64,000 bases of DNA, from the NCBI GenBank assembly GCA_959347315.1, contig OY365815.1, forward strand, positions 19,826,803-19,890,802, read 5' to 3'. Source of the stretch: Bimastos eiseni (lineage: Eukaryota; Annelida; Clitellata; Crassiclitellata; Lumbricidae). Position numbers and translations under genes: made by a program. Shown here one piece after another: positions 34,089 to 45,497 of this stretch. The first letter of the stretch is position 1, and each line of letters begins with the position of its first letter. The notes under the pieces are model-generated. The model was given only the letters and a program-made list of their open reading frames with translations. It did no database searches and had not been told where the DNA came from.

Positions 34089-37000
34089 ACATAATTTAGT
34101 ATGCAAATCAGGTGCTTTTATTATGAAACATGGCATCATTTGGAGAAATCACGCTCGTCTATGAAACACGTAAGAGTCAAAGCGAATTAAGAAAATGGCA
34201 TGACAAATCATCTACTTTTGCATGGAAGCAATTGCATGGCTGTGCGTTTGCCCCTCAAAACCTCCTCCTATTCTTCCATACTTACGCATATATCTCAACA
34301 TTTTCATAGTGCTTTCCAAGATGTTCTCACAGATACTGTGTAAACAAATGGAACTGGTACCTAATTAATATAACTATTATCAGTTGTATTCATTAGCTTC
34401 CTTTAATCTAGAATACTAGCAGTCATTGCTTTGGGAGAAGTGTATCAGTGATTAGGCCTACTCAGCCTTATGTCATGACTCTGCTCAAAGAATCTTTCAG
34501 CCCTTTAACGATGAGCATGAACTAAAATGCATGGGAAACTGAAGCGGCTCGTCATCAAAAGATAATCTTGACGATAGAAGCACAATAAGAATAAATCTTG
34601 AGAACTAAAACACCCGGTTTGCAAAGACTCCCGAAACTTTCAACACAAATTCATGTAACAATTGTAAAACTAAAACCGAACAACTAGACAGGTAAGACTA
34701 CCTCATAGACAGCCAGATCTATGCCTGCATAAGGAATGATGCCTATGACATTCGTCATGAAGCCTTTGAAGAAGCATTTGGTACCCTCTATCCGGTACAG
34801 CTTCACAGCACAGTCAATTATTCCAGAATATTCACCAGTCTTTCTAAGTGCAAGCCTCGTTTTCAGCACCTATAGATACCCCAAACATTGAATCAAAAGT
34901 TCACCATGAAAGCAATCAACTAACAAGCAAATTTCAATCTACAGTCACCACAAAATAAGGTTTTAATAAGAACTTATGAGGTCACGGTAGCAAGGATAGC
35001 TAATGTATAAGGTATCAACCATCAGTGAATTTTTCTATATGGGATATTCACACTGGGAGTGCCTAAGATGAGGTTGTACTGTGAGAGGTGCTATAGAAAT
35101 CTGCAAATACAATATAGAAACTTTCACAACTGATCTGGACATAACCAACACTTCAATATCTTCGGCATATACTGAAACTGATTTGTCCAATGCAACAATA
35201 GTTTTATGATGTGAGCATGTCAAAAGCGACTAGGAAAACAATGCGGCTCATCATTAAAGTGTTGAGGGAAGGGCAATACTAGACATTGCACAAAAGCGCT
35301 TTAAAACGGAGTTGTATCAGCATAAAAATTGATGATGCAAACTAATCAATATCCATTACTGACAAGTGGTTTATTAAGCAGTCATTGAAAAGTGATGGGC
35401 AAACATGCGTAACAATTTTGTCTATTTGAATTTCTGACCAAAAATTATACAGCTTTGCTAGAAATCTCTAATATGTCAACAGTCTGTAAGTCAAAGCTAG
35501 TGTACTTAAGAATGAACTGATCACCATAAAGTCTATTTACCTTACAAGTTATTGATCAATTATAATGAAATCGACATTTAACCAACCTCAAGAGGATAGA
35601 TAGCTGATTGCGAGAAGACACCAGCCAATGACCCTGCAGCAAACCTCTCTTTGATTCCAAGCTCACAAGTTCTCACTTTCAAAAGGCGCTTAACCTAAAC
35701 AAAAAATAAACAGTTCCCTAGCAAAAGTTCTAGAAGCCTGTATAATATAGTAACAGTCAACAATGACAGACTGATTATTTAGAAATGTCTCTCAGAAATT
35801 TTCCTTTTGAAAGCATTACATTAAATAGACCATCAATAAATTTAAAATGATATCAAATTATTGACAGAGGCTTTGACACAACAGGTATCAAGATTAGACA
35901 GTGTCAGCTTCTTCTTCTAAGCCATGTGACCATTCATTCTAAGCATATTCAATTAAATTGAAGTTTATTATTGAAACTAAGACAAATCAAAATATATACA
36001 GGAGAATGCAGAAACAATGGCTCAATCAGCATGTGACCATCTATGCCCATACAGTTGCAAGCAGTATCGTCAGCAGTGATGCAAGGAGGCAATACTTGGT
36101 TATTGAAATAGACAGATCTCAACAATTTGCTGTAAAATAATATGCACTGCACAAAGGATCAATCAATGGCTTCTCATCAACTGATAAGAGTGCATGCATA
36201 GCAACTCAAGACTACAAACAAATTAATTTTACATTTCAGAGCAGAAAAAGTGACCCAAGATACTAAGGAGATTGTTAATTTAATTTGACTAATGATTCGT
36301 AGAAAGAAATTATTAGATCAGATAAAGATATGAAATGGCACAAACCTGCTCATAAGCCATGAATTTCAGAGCTGATTCTGGTGCGATCTTGATCACGTTG
36401 ATTCCGTTACCTCGCCAAAGGGATGTAAATCCACCTTCTTTCAACATGTATCGAAAGCCTGAAACAATTCGTATTCTATTTGTTTGAGATGCGTGAACCT
36501 AAAAAATACAGACAAAACCCATAAAAAAACCAGTGGCACTGAAAATATGAAAATCAATTACACAACAGCACCCAGGCACACAACTAATGACATAACAAAA
36601 CCCATAACTGAAGAAAAAAATAACTACATTAATGAAAATAAGGCTAACAAAGCGCTAAAGGCAATGTTAAACAAATCAGCAGGAATAAAGGGTGCTGTTG
36701 ATATGGGTGCTAGTGACAATGCCATACCAAAAGTAAGACTTAGTGCACGCAAACATGAAACAAGAAATGTAATACTAAACAACAGCATTCCACACAACCA
36801 AAAACTATTAATACACCTAAACAACAAGTGAAGGCAATCAAATAGTCAATTTGAATCACTAGCAGCCTAAAATGTTAAACTGACCATGAACATGAGTTTT
36901 AATCGGTCCAAGGGTGCGGTGCACGTTCTGGAGACTCCTCCAGCAACTGCACCAGCCATCAGGTGTCGCCACCATGCACCAGACTGAAGCTCTGCCTCTG

Positions 37001-40000
37001 TCAAGTCATCTGGTACAGTGGTTGGCTCGCCAGTGTCAATACTCTAAGCAAGAACAATCAACAGGACAGTGACCACACACAGACAAAACGAATCAACTGT
37101 TTACTGTCCCTCCAAAAGCTTGCATTTCATCAAGCAATCACTATAAGACAGACTAGACTCGCTTAATATTTACAGACATGCAAAAAGCCATCTGTTAATT
37201 AATGACAATTAATTAGTTAATTAGTAACGTCAGATTGCGACTACAGCATTTACAAATTCATTCAAACTTATTCGTGCTTACAGAAACAAATTATAGAAAC
37301 CATCCTAAGGAAACTGTATAATGCACTAATAAAAAAATAGTAATAATAACAATAATAATTCCTAAGATATAAACTATTATACAACCAGGTTTAATCAACA
37401 GGCAAGACCTTATTTATAAGAGTAGTATTGTAGTCCAAACTTAAATAATAATAATAATTACATACAATAATTTCTTCTCTCAACATGGATACCACATAGT
37501 CAGAGACGGTGATCTCATTTGAGAGATGGAGGGGACACCCAATGATAGGGGTAAGAAATAAGAAGGGGACAAACGTATAACATGTCCCCTCTCTGTAAAA
37601 GGTGAGGGGGACTTGTCCCCCTCCAATCCCCCGGGATCGCCGCTCCTGTATATAGCCCTAAAGTGCTTACCCCATAATGGTATATAAAATATAATAGTGA
37701 CAGCTGGAGCACTACAACTATAAGTATTCTATAACAATGCCTCCTAGCTTTTTTAATCCTAAGAAATAATATACAAATATGATAATTCAGCAATTTAATG
37801 CAACTGCATTTCAGAGTATATACATATAAAAAGAACGACATCATTAAAAAAATCCATCTTCTGAGTAGTTCCTTGTAAAGTTTATCAATAGAAATAACAC
37901 ACATGGTAAAAAATTAAAACCTGAATTTACCCAACTGTATGTGCAAAATTTTTTTTTAGATGGATAAACTCCCTCAAGTAGGCAAACCCAATGAACAATC
38001 GTTTTATTGCTTAAGTACAAAAAACTTTGGTAATTAGGGAAGTTATCACCACAATGGTTTGAATTGAATGGAACAACTCTATACAGATGATAAAGCATGC
38101 ATTATTTCAGGCCGTCAATAACTTACAGCATGTCGCCAGTAATGAACAATGTCGTGCATCGAGGTGGAAGGATGGAAAAGTAGGAATTCACGCCAATTCT
38201 CCCAGTTTATTAAGAGCGTTTCATCCTTGTCCATTCTAAAACCATATAAACATATATATTATATGTTTAGGAGTCTTTGCACAATTATATAACAGTATCT
38301 GGCCATACCAGTAATCAAGCTGCACTTAGGTCATTATATAGTGAATACAATGAATTTGCTTCATAATATTAAATCCATTCTTCACTATTGTGTGCATTGA
38401 TGAGATCTCCCAAAGATGTGACATGTAATAATCTCCAACAGGCATGGTGATGTCCATCGAGGACTGTGGTGCGAATGTATCTTCTAATCTTGACTTGACT
38501 CTCATAAAGGCAACATCCAAAAATTTTTATTTTCAAAAATGTTCAAAATTTCACAACTACTAGTACAGTATTAATGGCAAGAACCTCAATTTTTTTAAAC
38601 TGAATGGCCAAACACAACAAATCTACATTTTGTGCAATGCCTGCATGTTTGCATTCAAGTTTGTATCAGGCTATTCGAGGCTATTCATACAGTGCCTTGA
38701 TTGCACATACATTTAGAAAGAAAACAGCACTTTTAACTGTGATAAAACATGCAGTAGGTCTTTTAAGATCCACTCATAAGTGCTCTGTGCACAAGCAATA
38801 ATTGTGAAAATAAAAACCCTTAATATTTCCTTAAAACAACAGAAACAATTTACCTTTTCAACAGATGCAAGGCTTCTTTTCTCTCGATGCACAAACCCAT
38901 TTTCCGCAAAGCCTCAACCATTTCATCTATGTCTATATAACCTAAAGACAGAACCAAATAACAATAAATTAAGCAATATTAATCATCAGCAGTTTGCTGA
39001 TTGGTTGCTAGAGATCTCTGCATCTTTGGTATAGGTAATTTAGTCCATTTGAAGTCAGTACTCAACTAACAGTCTCTGCATCAGTGGATAATAAATTAAT
39101 TGTATGTACAATGGTCACAAGTGAGTAATTCTTTGCATTGTATTCCTAATTCAAAATTGGCCATCAATAGCTTGCAAGTCAGCTATATCTCGCAAGCCAG
39201 AAGACTGAAAATATCTTAACCTATTTCCACCCACTAGTTGTCTCCAATGTACATGCGATCCAATCCGTTTCTTACAATGTAAAGCATGGTAAGGGGCCGT
39301 TCACATGTTATATAACGCTCAAGGGGTAGGTGGGTGGGTTCCGGTTTTGTTAGCGTTATATTGTGTAGGGTGGGGGGGGGGTAGGTTGAGGGTTTTGTTA
39401 TATAACAAACTTTTTCTCAGCTTATGCTATTTTGTCTGTTTGCCTGCCAATTGGAAATTCCATGTACCACGGACCTTCATTGTTTAATCGAAGTTCACTA
39501 TACATTGTGAACCAAAACTTGCACCATTAGCTGCCACCTGGCATTCTTACTTATTATTTATAAATCCACTTTTAACAATTTCATATTAACAATTTTAACA
39601 ATTTCCTGTGCATAGCTTTAAACGCTCTAAAATTCAATTCTGTATGCTTTTTTGATTCTGGCTTAAATTAAAATTAATTCACTTGAAACAATTATTTTGG
39701 TAGGTATTATCATAATATCATAATGTTGATTGTGATTTCGTTTTCTATAGTAGGCCTATGTGTAAATAGTTTGTGTTTACTTAAATACCCAATTGTAGTT
39801 GTAGAATACACTCTGTATACATCATACACTATTAAATAGGTAGAGTGCAATATTAAACCAATCCATTCTGTGTGATATTGTAATGCTAATTTCTAGTGCA
39901 AAAAAGGAGGGAAACTAAAATAGTGCTTATAAATAGGATGTACCTCACTACCATGTATTATCATGCTGTTCTAGTAGGCCTACATGTAGTGACAATCGTT

Positions 40001-42942
40001 GACTACCCAATTAGTTACCGTAATTAATACAAGTGAATTTAGCGCCATTAAAAGTCCGAATATTAAGATGCAGAGGAGCATGGATCCATACATCCAGTCT
40101 AATCATCATTGGCACGAGAGAGTACGCAATTTTAAGATAGCTTTTGTTACATAGCTAATTGGGTGTATGATGATTTTTTACTACAGTTCTTGAAATGGAT
40201 GAAGGCAATTATCACTACTATTAAAGTGCTAACTAACATTGTATTGTTATAAAAGTTTCAAATTGTGCAATAAATGTCGATTGTATGTCTTTTAACATGC
40301 TTATAGACTGGGGTGGGGTAGAATTATGTCAATTGAGTAATAACGTGCTTATAGACTGGGGTGGGGTAGGGGGGTAGGTAGCATATATGTTATATAATAT
40401 AGAGGTGGGGGGTCACGACTGCTGTTATATAACGTTATTAGAGATAGGGGAGGGGTCAAAAATTGGGATTTCATGCTTTATATAATATGTTAATGGCCCC
40501 TTAGGGTCATAGGAGAAGAAGAGTTAAGCAGTCACCATAATCACAGGGCCACACCACTTTCAGCACATAAATGCCAATGAATGCACAATAATTCACTGAT
40601 TGGCAACTATTGACTACACCTCTTGACTCACAGCTTCACTGACAGACAACCAAGTACTGAGCCTATGATTAATATACTAATCTGCAGTAGATCATTAAAC
40701 TTCTTTGGCTTGGCTTCAGATAGGTGCATTCACAGCTTGAATGTCAACCATCCAGCAGGTCACTGGTCTATGGCAACCTGACAAGGCCTGTTGGTTTACA
40801 GTTTTTTGGTGATTGAAGTCAATGCCATTCTACACTGTTGCACTACAGCTCACAATATCAGCAGATATGCTGTTTGATTCTGTCAGATTCAGTCTTCCAT
40901 TGCATAAATGTACTGTCTCACTCAACTCAGCTCCACACACATTTTCAAACTGCTTCACAGCAATGCACCAGCGCTTGTTAAACACGCTTATAAGCTAAAT
41001 AGCTCCAAACACATATATACAAAAATTATACATCTGTCAAAACACATAATATACACAATATGAATGCATTGACAGTCAACTTGGTAACTGGTGACAAAAC
41101 ATCTGAAAGTAATTAATAAAAATGAGTTTATTTAAAAAACAATATTAAACCAAACAAACCATCATTATTATGATCCAGAGACTCAAACGAAAGCTTCAGA
41201 GCTTTTTCGTGCTCCGTAACATAATGCACGAATTCTTCAAAATACACATGGCCATCCTGGTCATGACCGTATTTTTCCAATAATTTCTAAAATGTAGAAA
41301 CATACAAAGCACAATAAAAAACCTTAAAATTTTGAACATCATAATGATTTGTTGAAAACGGGGTGCAGTTTTTTACATTGTTTGTCCCGAATCTGAGTAT
41401 TGCTGAGCTTACAAAACTCGGCTGAGCTTAGTTTCGGTTCATGCCTACTCCCTAGTGATCTTCAAAATAGTGTTTAGCAACAATTCTCACTGCATGCCTC
41501 TGCAACAATGTTAGAAGTATAAATTTACAGGGATAATTGGTTGCCTAAACGAAATTGCAATTGTTTTCGAAATTTGCATTATAAATGTGTTCTTTTCATG
41601 TGAGAAGATTCCAAAACAGAATTCATTATTATCATAATCTACAGAAAAAATTTATCCACCATGTCCAGCAGCACCACGATTTCAGCAATATTATACTTCA
41701 GACATTCATGCATAACTTACCCAACAATTTTGAAAAGAAAGGGAGTGTAGACATTGGTCTATTATTATATGCATTTTCTTTACACATGGACTTGAAAATC
41801 TGAACGACTTTAGTGACTTTTATTCCACCAGGAACAGTACAAGTTAAAAGGAAAAATTAAGTATTTGGGCTACTGGTTATGCTGAGATCTATAGTAGGAT
41901 GAGAAAAATAAGGATTAATACCAGGTGAAACAGCACTGTGTGTAATTTCAAATAATTTTGATAATGCAAGAAGTTCTTCGGCTGATTTAAGATGAGGACA
42001 AGATTATTGCAATGAAGTTATGTCTTTGTACAATTTTTTCAACTTCCAATTTCTTTACCTCCAATGTCCAGTATTTAGAAATAGAAGACTTGTCAAATGT
42101 CTATTGCTCTGAAGGCAAAATGTTGGGGTTTTAGTCTCTTAGCCCTTATGCCAACAACACCATCAGCTTGGTGGACTTAGCGAAAGAACTCGTGAATTCA
42201 GGTAAGCTACAACACATGGTACCAGATAAAACGATTATCTTCTGTCACTTCGTTGACAGATTCCAATTCAGTGATGGGAATGGTCTATCTACGTGAAGGA
42301 AAAATTCCCTCAGCATATAGCACCATAGGTACAATTAATTTCACTACCCTGATACATAGCCCCCGATGCAGTCATGGGTACGAAGTGTTAGCTCTTTCAT
42401 TTTCTTAGGCAACGCATATGAGGGCAGGTAGCCCGTTATCATCCTCGCTGCCTCTTCTTCCCAACAACAATGTATGGTTACTGTACTCGCTATATATGAG
42501 TTTAATGTATGGTAAAGTTGCATCTATATACACAAATCTGTAAATAAACATTTCTATGCTTGAGCACTCCGGACTTTCCACTTTACATAAGTCAAAAATC
42601 AAGCTACTCTTCAGTAACCACAAATAGCGTTAAGTCTAGTTGCATCATATGTAAACTATTAGATTCGGAACAATTGCATAATAGCAGCGTATGAATCTAA
42701 TATCATGCGTGTATTCACATTCGCATCAAAGTCACATTGGGAGATAAGTGATCTCTGACCTCGGCTTGGCCAGGGATCTGCGGAACTCTCAGCTGTTGAA
42801 GAGCTTCACTTAAGTCGTGTATATCTATCTTTCCATCTTTATTTACGTCCAGTTTAGTAAACAACTCAGCGAGCCGTTTTTCTTCTGTTGCATCCAGCCG
42901 GTTACTGTAAAGTTCAGGCGTAGACAAACGATTTTCGGGCAT
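32151..42942 (-). CDS. SLC25A24: Calcium-binding mitochondrial ATP-Mg/Pi carrier (SCaMC, SLC25A23/24/25 type), ten exons
   Basis: Inner-membrane carrier exchanging ATP-Mg or ADP for phosphate, gated by Ca2+ through an N-terminal EF-hand domain. Exons, 5' to 3': 42942-42760, 41286-41160, 38941-38854, 38235-38127, 37043-36885, 36498-36346, 35694-35587, 34869-34702, 33944-33797, 32332-32151. All are GT..AG and in phase, giving 474 residues (human SLC25A24 477). EF1 loop [12 protein letters not shown] (32-43) and EF3 DHNNDGYIDIDE (99-110) look functional. EF2 ([12 protein letters not shown]) lacks the position-1 acid and has Y at 9; EF4 ends in N rather than E. Three carrier repeats carry PLDRLK (213), PLEVLK (307) and PLALVR (403), the last without an acid as in other SCaMCs. 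The C-terminus is GVDMT. It resembles SLC25A23 and SLC25A24 about equally, so the symbol is approximate. Divergent from the DUF5054 gene. Confidence 0.96.
32590..33115 (+). mobile_element. RTE-like LINE 3' fragment in carrier intron 9
   Basis: The plus strand reads [20 protein letters not shown], then [16 protein letters not shown], and after frame changes [16 protein letters not shown] and a K/R-rich end. This is the same domain order as at 8345-8740 (YRCETW, FWIWR-M-RISW, F-HV---DGL), with frameshifts and stops. It lies antisense to the SCaMC gene. Ends are approximate. Confidence 0.75.
34043..34088. repeat. (TA)n microsatellite
   Basis: TA dinucleotides with a short TTATATTTTA interruption, just 5' (minus strand) of the carrier's ninth exon, inside intron 8. 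Confidence 0.9.
37515..37650. mobile_element. G/C-run element end of unknown class
   Basis: An isolated island of GGGGAC/GTCCCC runs in otherwise AT-rich intron, ending GATCGCCGCTCCTG, read on the other strand as CAGGAGCGGCGATC. This resembles DNA-transposon termini with CAG ends, but I found no matching second end or target duplication. Confidence 0.3.
39292..40501. mobile_element. Non-autonomous DNA transposon with TA target duplication
   Basis: Terminal inverted repeats AGGGGCCGTTCACATGTTAT on the left and, reverse-complemented, AGGGGCCATTAACATATTAT on the right are flanked by TA on both sides. Internally both ends continue with G-rich runs alternating with TTATATAAC. No transposase frame is present. 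The 1.2 kb element lies in intron 2 of the carrier gene. A 24-base unit starting TGCTTATAGACTGGGG is repeated twice near 40299 and 40349. The superfamily is uncertain (TA duplication fits several). Confidence 0.7.
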
Positions 42943-44394
42943 TGCTCGCTTGTACTCTTAACATTCTTTATAAACTGTCATTGCGGCAGACATTAAACGG
43001 ATTATATATATGATTCTATAATCGATGACGTAATTAGAATCACTCATTCGCACTGTAATGTAATTAAGCATTTACAATAGCGTCATCGTTCTGACAAAAC
43101 ACAGTTTATTATTATGACTTGGTGGTCGCCTTGAGCTGATACAACATTTTTATAACAGGTCCTCTTCATCCAAATTTCCTCTTCTGTTCGTGACCTGGGA
43201 ATTGTTTTGAATCCTACATTTAATTTCACTAATCATATCAAATTACTTCTAAAACAGTAACATCAATGCAGTGGAGTTATGTAATCTTTATGAGGGGGCC
43301 GTAAAGAACTGGTGAACACATTAGGACGCCGCGTTGACGAACCGAGTTCAAGACCCGTATCGATCTCCCGCCCTCCCCTAAGGTTGACTTCTTTCCTTCT
43401 TTCGCTAGGGGCGGCGTTTGTTAAAATGAGATGCATAGCGTAATAGCGCCCTGCATGGCTGTAGACGGCTAAGTTAGATTCCTATAATAACTCGTTCGTC
43501 ATCATTCGTTCATACTGTACACGTAATCGTACTGCGGTTTGTCAGTTTGAAATTAAACGAAGATTAGCCTATTAAGAACTTATAATTAAGAGTCTGTTGC
43601 GAAACAAAATGACTGAGCTACTCAAGTGAGTTTACTTTAATATTAGGCCTAGATATTGATGCCACAGAAGAAGCTGAATCAGCTGATCCAGGCTATTTGG
43701 ATACTTCAACAGTATACCGTATTTTGTGATTAAATTCAACCGGATCCCGCCGGATCTGAGATTCTGAATATCGAGTTGAACCACTCACACGTGACACGGT
43801 GTAAGATATATCTTACTTACGCCATGCATTGATCTGTGCGCCTAATATCTATTGATAGTTATTAGGACCCCAAGGATTTATATTTAGTCCATGCTAAGAC
43901 CCATATCATATGCGAATAGGCCTGATTTTGAAAGCATGTGATTTAGAGTATATTATTATCTTCGTTTAATAGACAAACAGTGGTAGACAAACTAACACAC
44001 CGCAGTTAGTTACGAAAGGTAATGGAAACAACACAAATTCGTAAACCTAGATGTTTGTTGAATTTTGGTTAGATTAGTAGAGAGGTACCCGTTTCAAACG
44101 AGCACACAGTGAAACCAAACGTCCCTCTTGTAGTCTTGTGAACAAAATAATGAAAGTGTGTTTATTTGTATGGACCACATCGAGTGTGATGTGATTTTTA
44201 TTATTGTTAAGGGTGTGTAAACAGCAGACAAAGCACTTGGAGTTTGAATGTAGGCCTACTAGTAAGTTTTGATTAGCATTTAGCACCATCGTAATCGCAA
44301 ACTCGAGGTTACCACAACGCCCACAACACAAAAGCGAAGTCGTGGGGACCAGCTTATTTACAAGCACTTAATCAAAGCAAAATCGATAGACAGA
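42943..44394. promoter_or_regulatory. Upstream region of the SCaMC carrier, with SINE copy
   Basis: This begins the 2.5 kb divergent gap between the carrier start (42942, minus) and the DUF5054 gene start (45498, plus). No TATA box or CpG island was identified. A SINE-like repeat (43300-43562) and two TAGGCCTA palindromes (43644, 44251) are present. Confidence 0.35.
43300..43562 (+). mobile_element. SINE-like repeat, copy 1
   Basis: Shares with 62040-62376, in the same order, an ACCGAG head with a B-box-like GAGTTCAAGACC, AAGGTTGAC, GGCGGCGTT, TGCATGGCTG, TAAGTTAGA-TCCT-TAATAACT, ATCATTCGTTCATACT and CGGTTTGT-AGTTTGAAATTAAAC. The shared order over about 250 bases shows a dispersed family; the tRNA-like head suggests a SINE. 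Confidence 0.6.
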
Positions 44395-45260
44395 TGGTCA
44401 AGATCCAGGCTGTCAAGCGGCTATGGTTGATGGTGTTTAGAGCTCAAATGCTAGCGAGATAGAGGGAAAGGGGCATGGGTGACTGGATGCATTTGGTGAA
44501 AGAGCAATGTTTTCGGTTTTGTTTGAAGGACCTGTGAGGAAACAGCAAGAAGTCAGATTTCGGCAAATTCTGTAGGATGGATCAGATATTTATTTCTCAT
44601 GATAATGAAAGGAATTTGTTCCAAAGGAACAATTTGCAAGTTTTAGTGTGAGGTGATGGAAGAGAAACAGGTTGAACAAATTGGTTAGACTATGAACAGC
44701 TGAAGGAGGCATGAGGGCTGGGAAAATTGGAGTGTGTTGTAGGTGAGTGATGCGAATTTATATTCAAGTTGTTCACATATTTTGAGCCAGTGGAGTGATT
44801 AAAGGACAAGAGTGATGTGGTGGTGTTTGGGGATTGTGGTAACAGCATGGACAAGAGGATTCTGAATAGCTGGGAGGCAATTTATTTGCATGTAATGTAA
44901 ATCTTAAAAAATTTCACAGTGCCGCACAAATGGATGGATGCAGAGTCAAGGTTTATTGGAAAGAGAGGAATCTGGAATCTTCTTGAGTTGGTCATGAAGG
45001 CCTATAAGTATGAATTCAGTTTTGGAGGGGTTCAGGCACAGGAGATCTGAGGTCATCCAGGATGAGATTTTGGTGATGATATGGAGAAGTTGACCTATGG
45101 AGTCAGAAATGTTGCTTGGAGATAATGAAATGAATTATTGGGTGTCATCATTGTATAGGTGATGGTCAACTGAGTATGTTTTTGATGAGTGAACTCAGTG
45201 AACTGAGTGCAGTAGTGTTGAAGATGAACAATATGGATCTAAGAACTTCGCAGAACACTA
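44395..45260 (-). mobile_element. CR1/L2-like LINE reverse transcriptase remnant
   Basis: The minus strand reads, with frameshifts, a degraded GVP-GS-GPLLFI block, then HHLYNDDTQ (from YADDTQ) and FISLSPSNISDSIGQLLHII, KISSWMTSDLLCLNPSKTEF and ILIGLHDQLKKI, with a degraded C-terminal FKQNRKHCSFTKCI. The YADD-WM-LN-KTE spacing is the standard RT palm of CR1/L2 elements. It is a dead copy between the two divergent genes. Confidence 0.75.
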
Positions 45261-45497
45261 CAGGTCATAGGGCATAATACGGATGAGGTTTACGATGAGG
45301 TTTAACTTAGAAAGGGCAGGAAGAGAGATAGAACTGAATCCAGAGAAGAGCAGTGTCAGTATAACTGAACCAGGTATACAGCCTTTGGAGTAATATGAAA
45401 CACAGCACAGAAACGTAAGACAAAGCATATTTATTTTGGCGATGCATTACTTTACAAAAGTGGCACAGAACTTCGGTTTACTTGTATGTCTTTGTAG

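Noticed and set aside
36484..36831. 115-codon plus-strand frame rich in Lys and Asn
   Set aside because: Antisense to the end of carrier exon 6 and otherwise AT-biased intron; composition explained by base bias.
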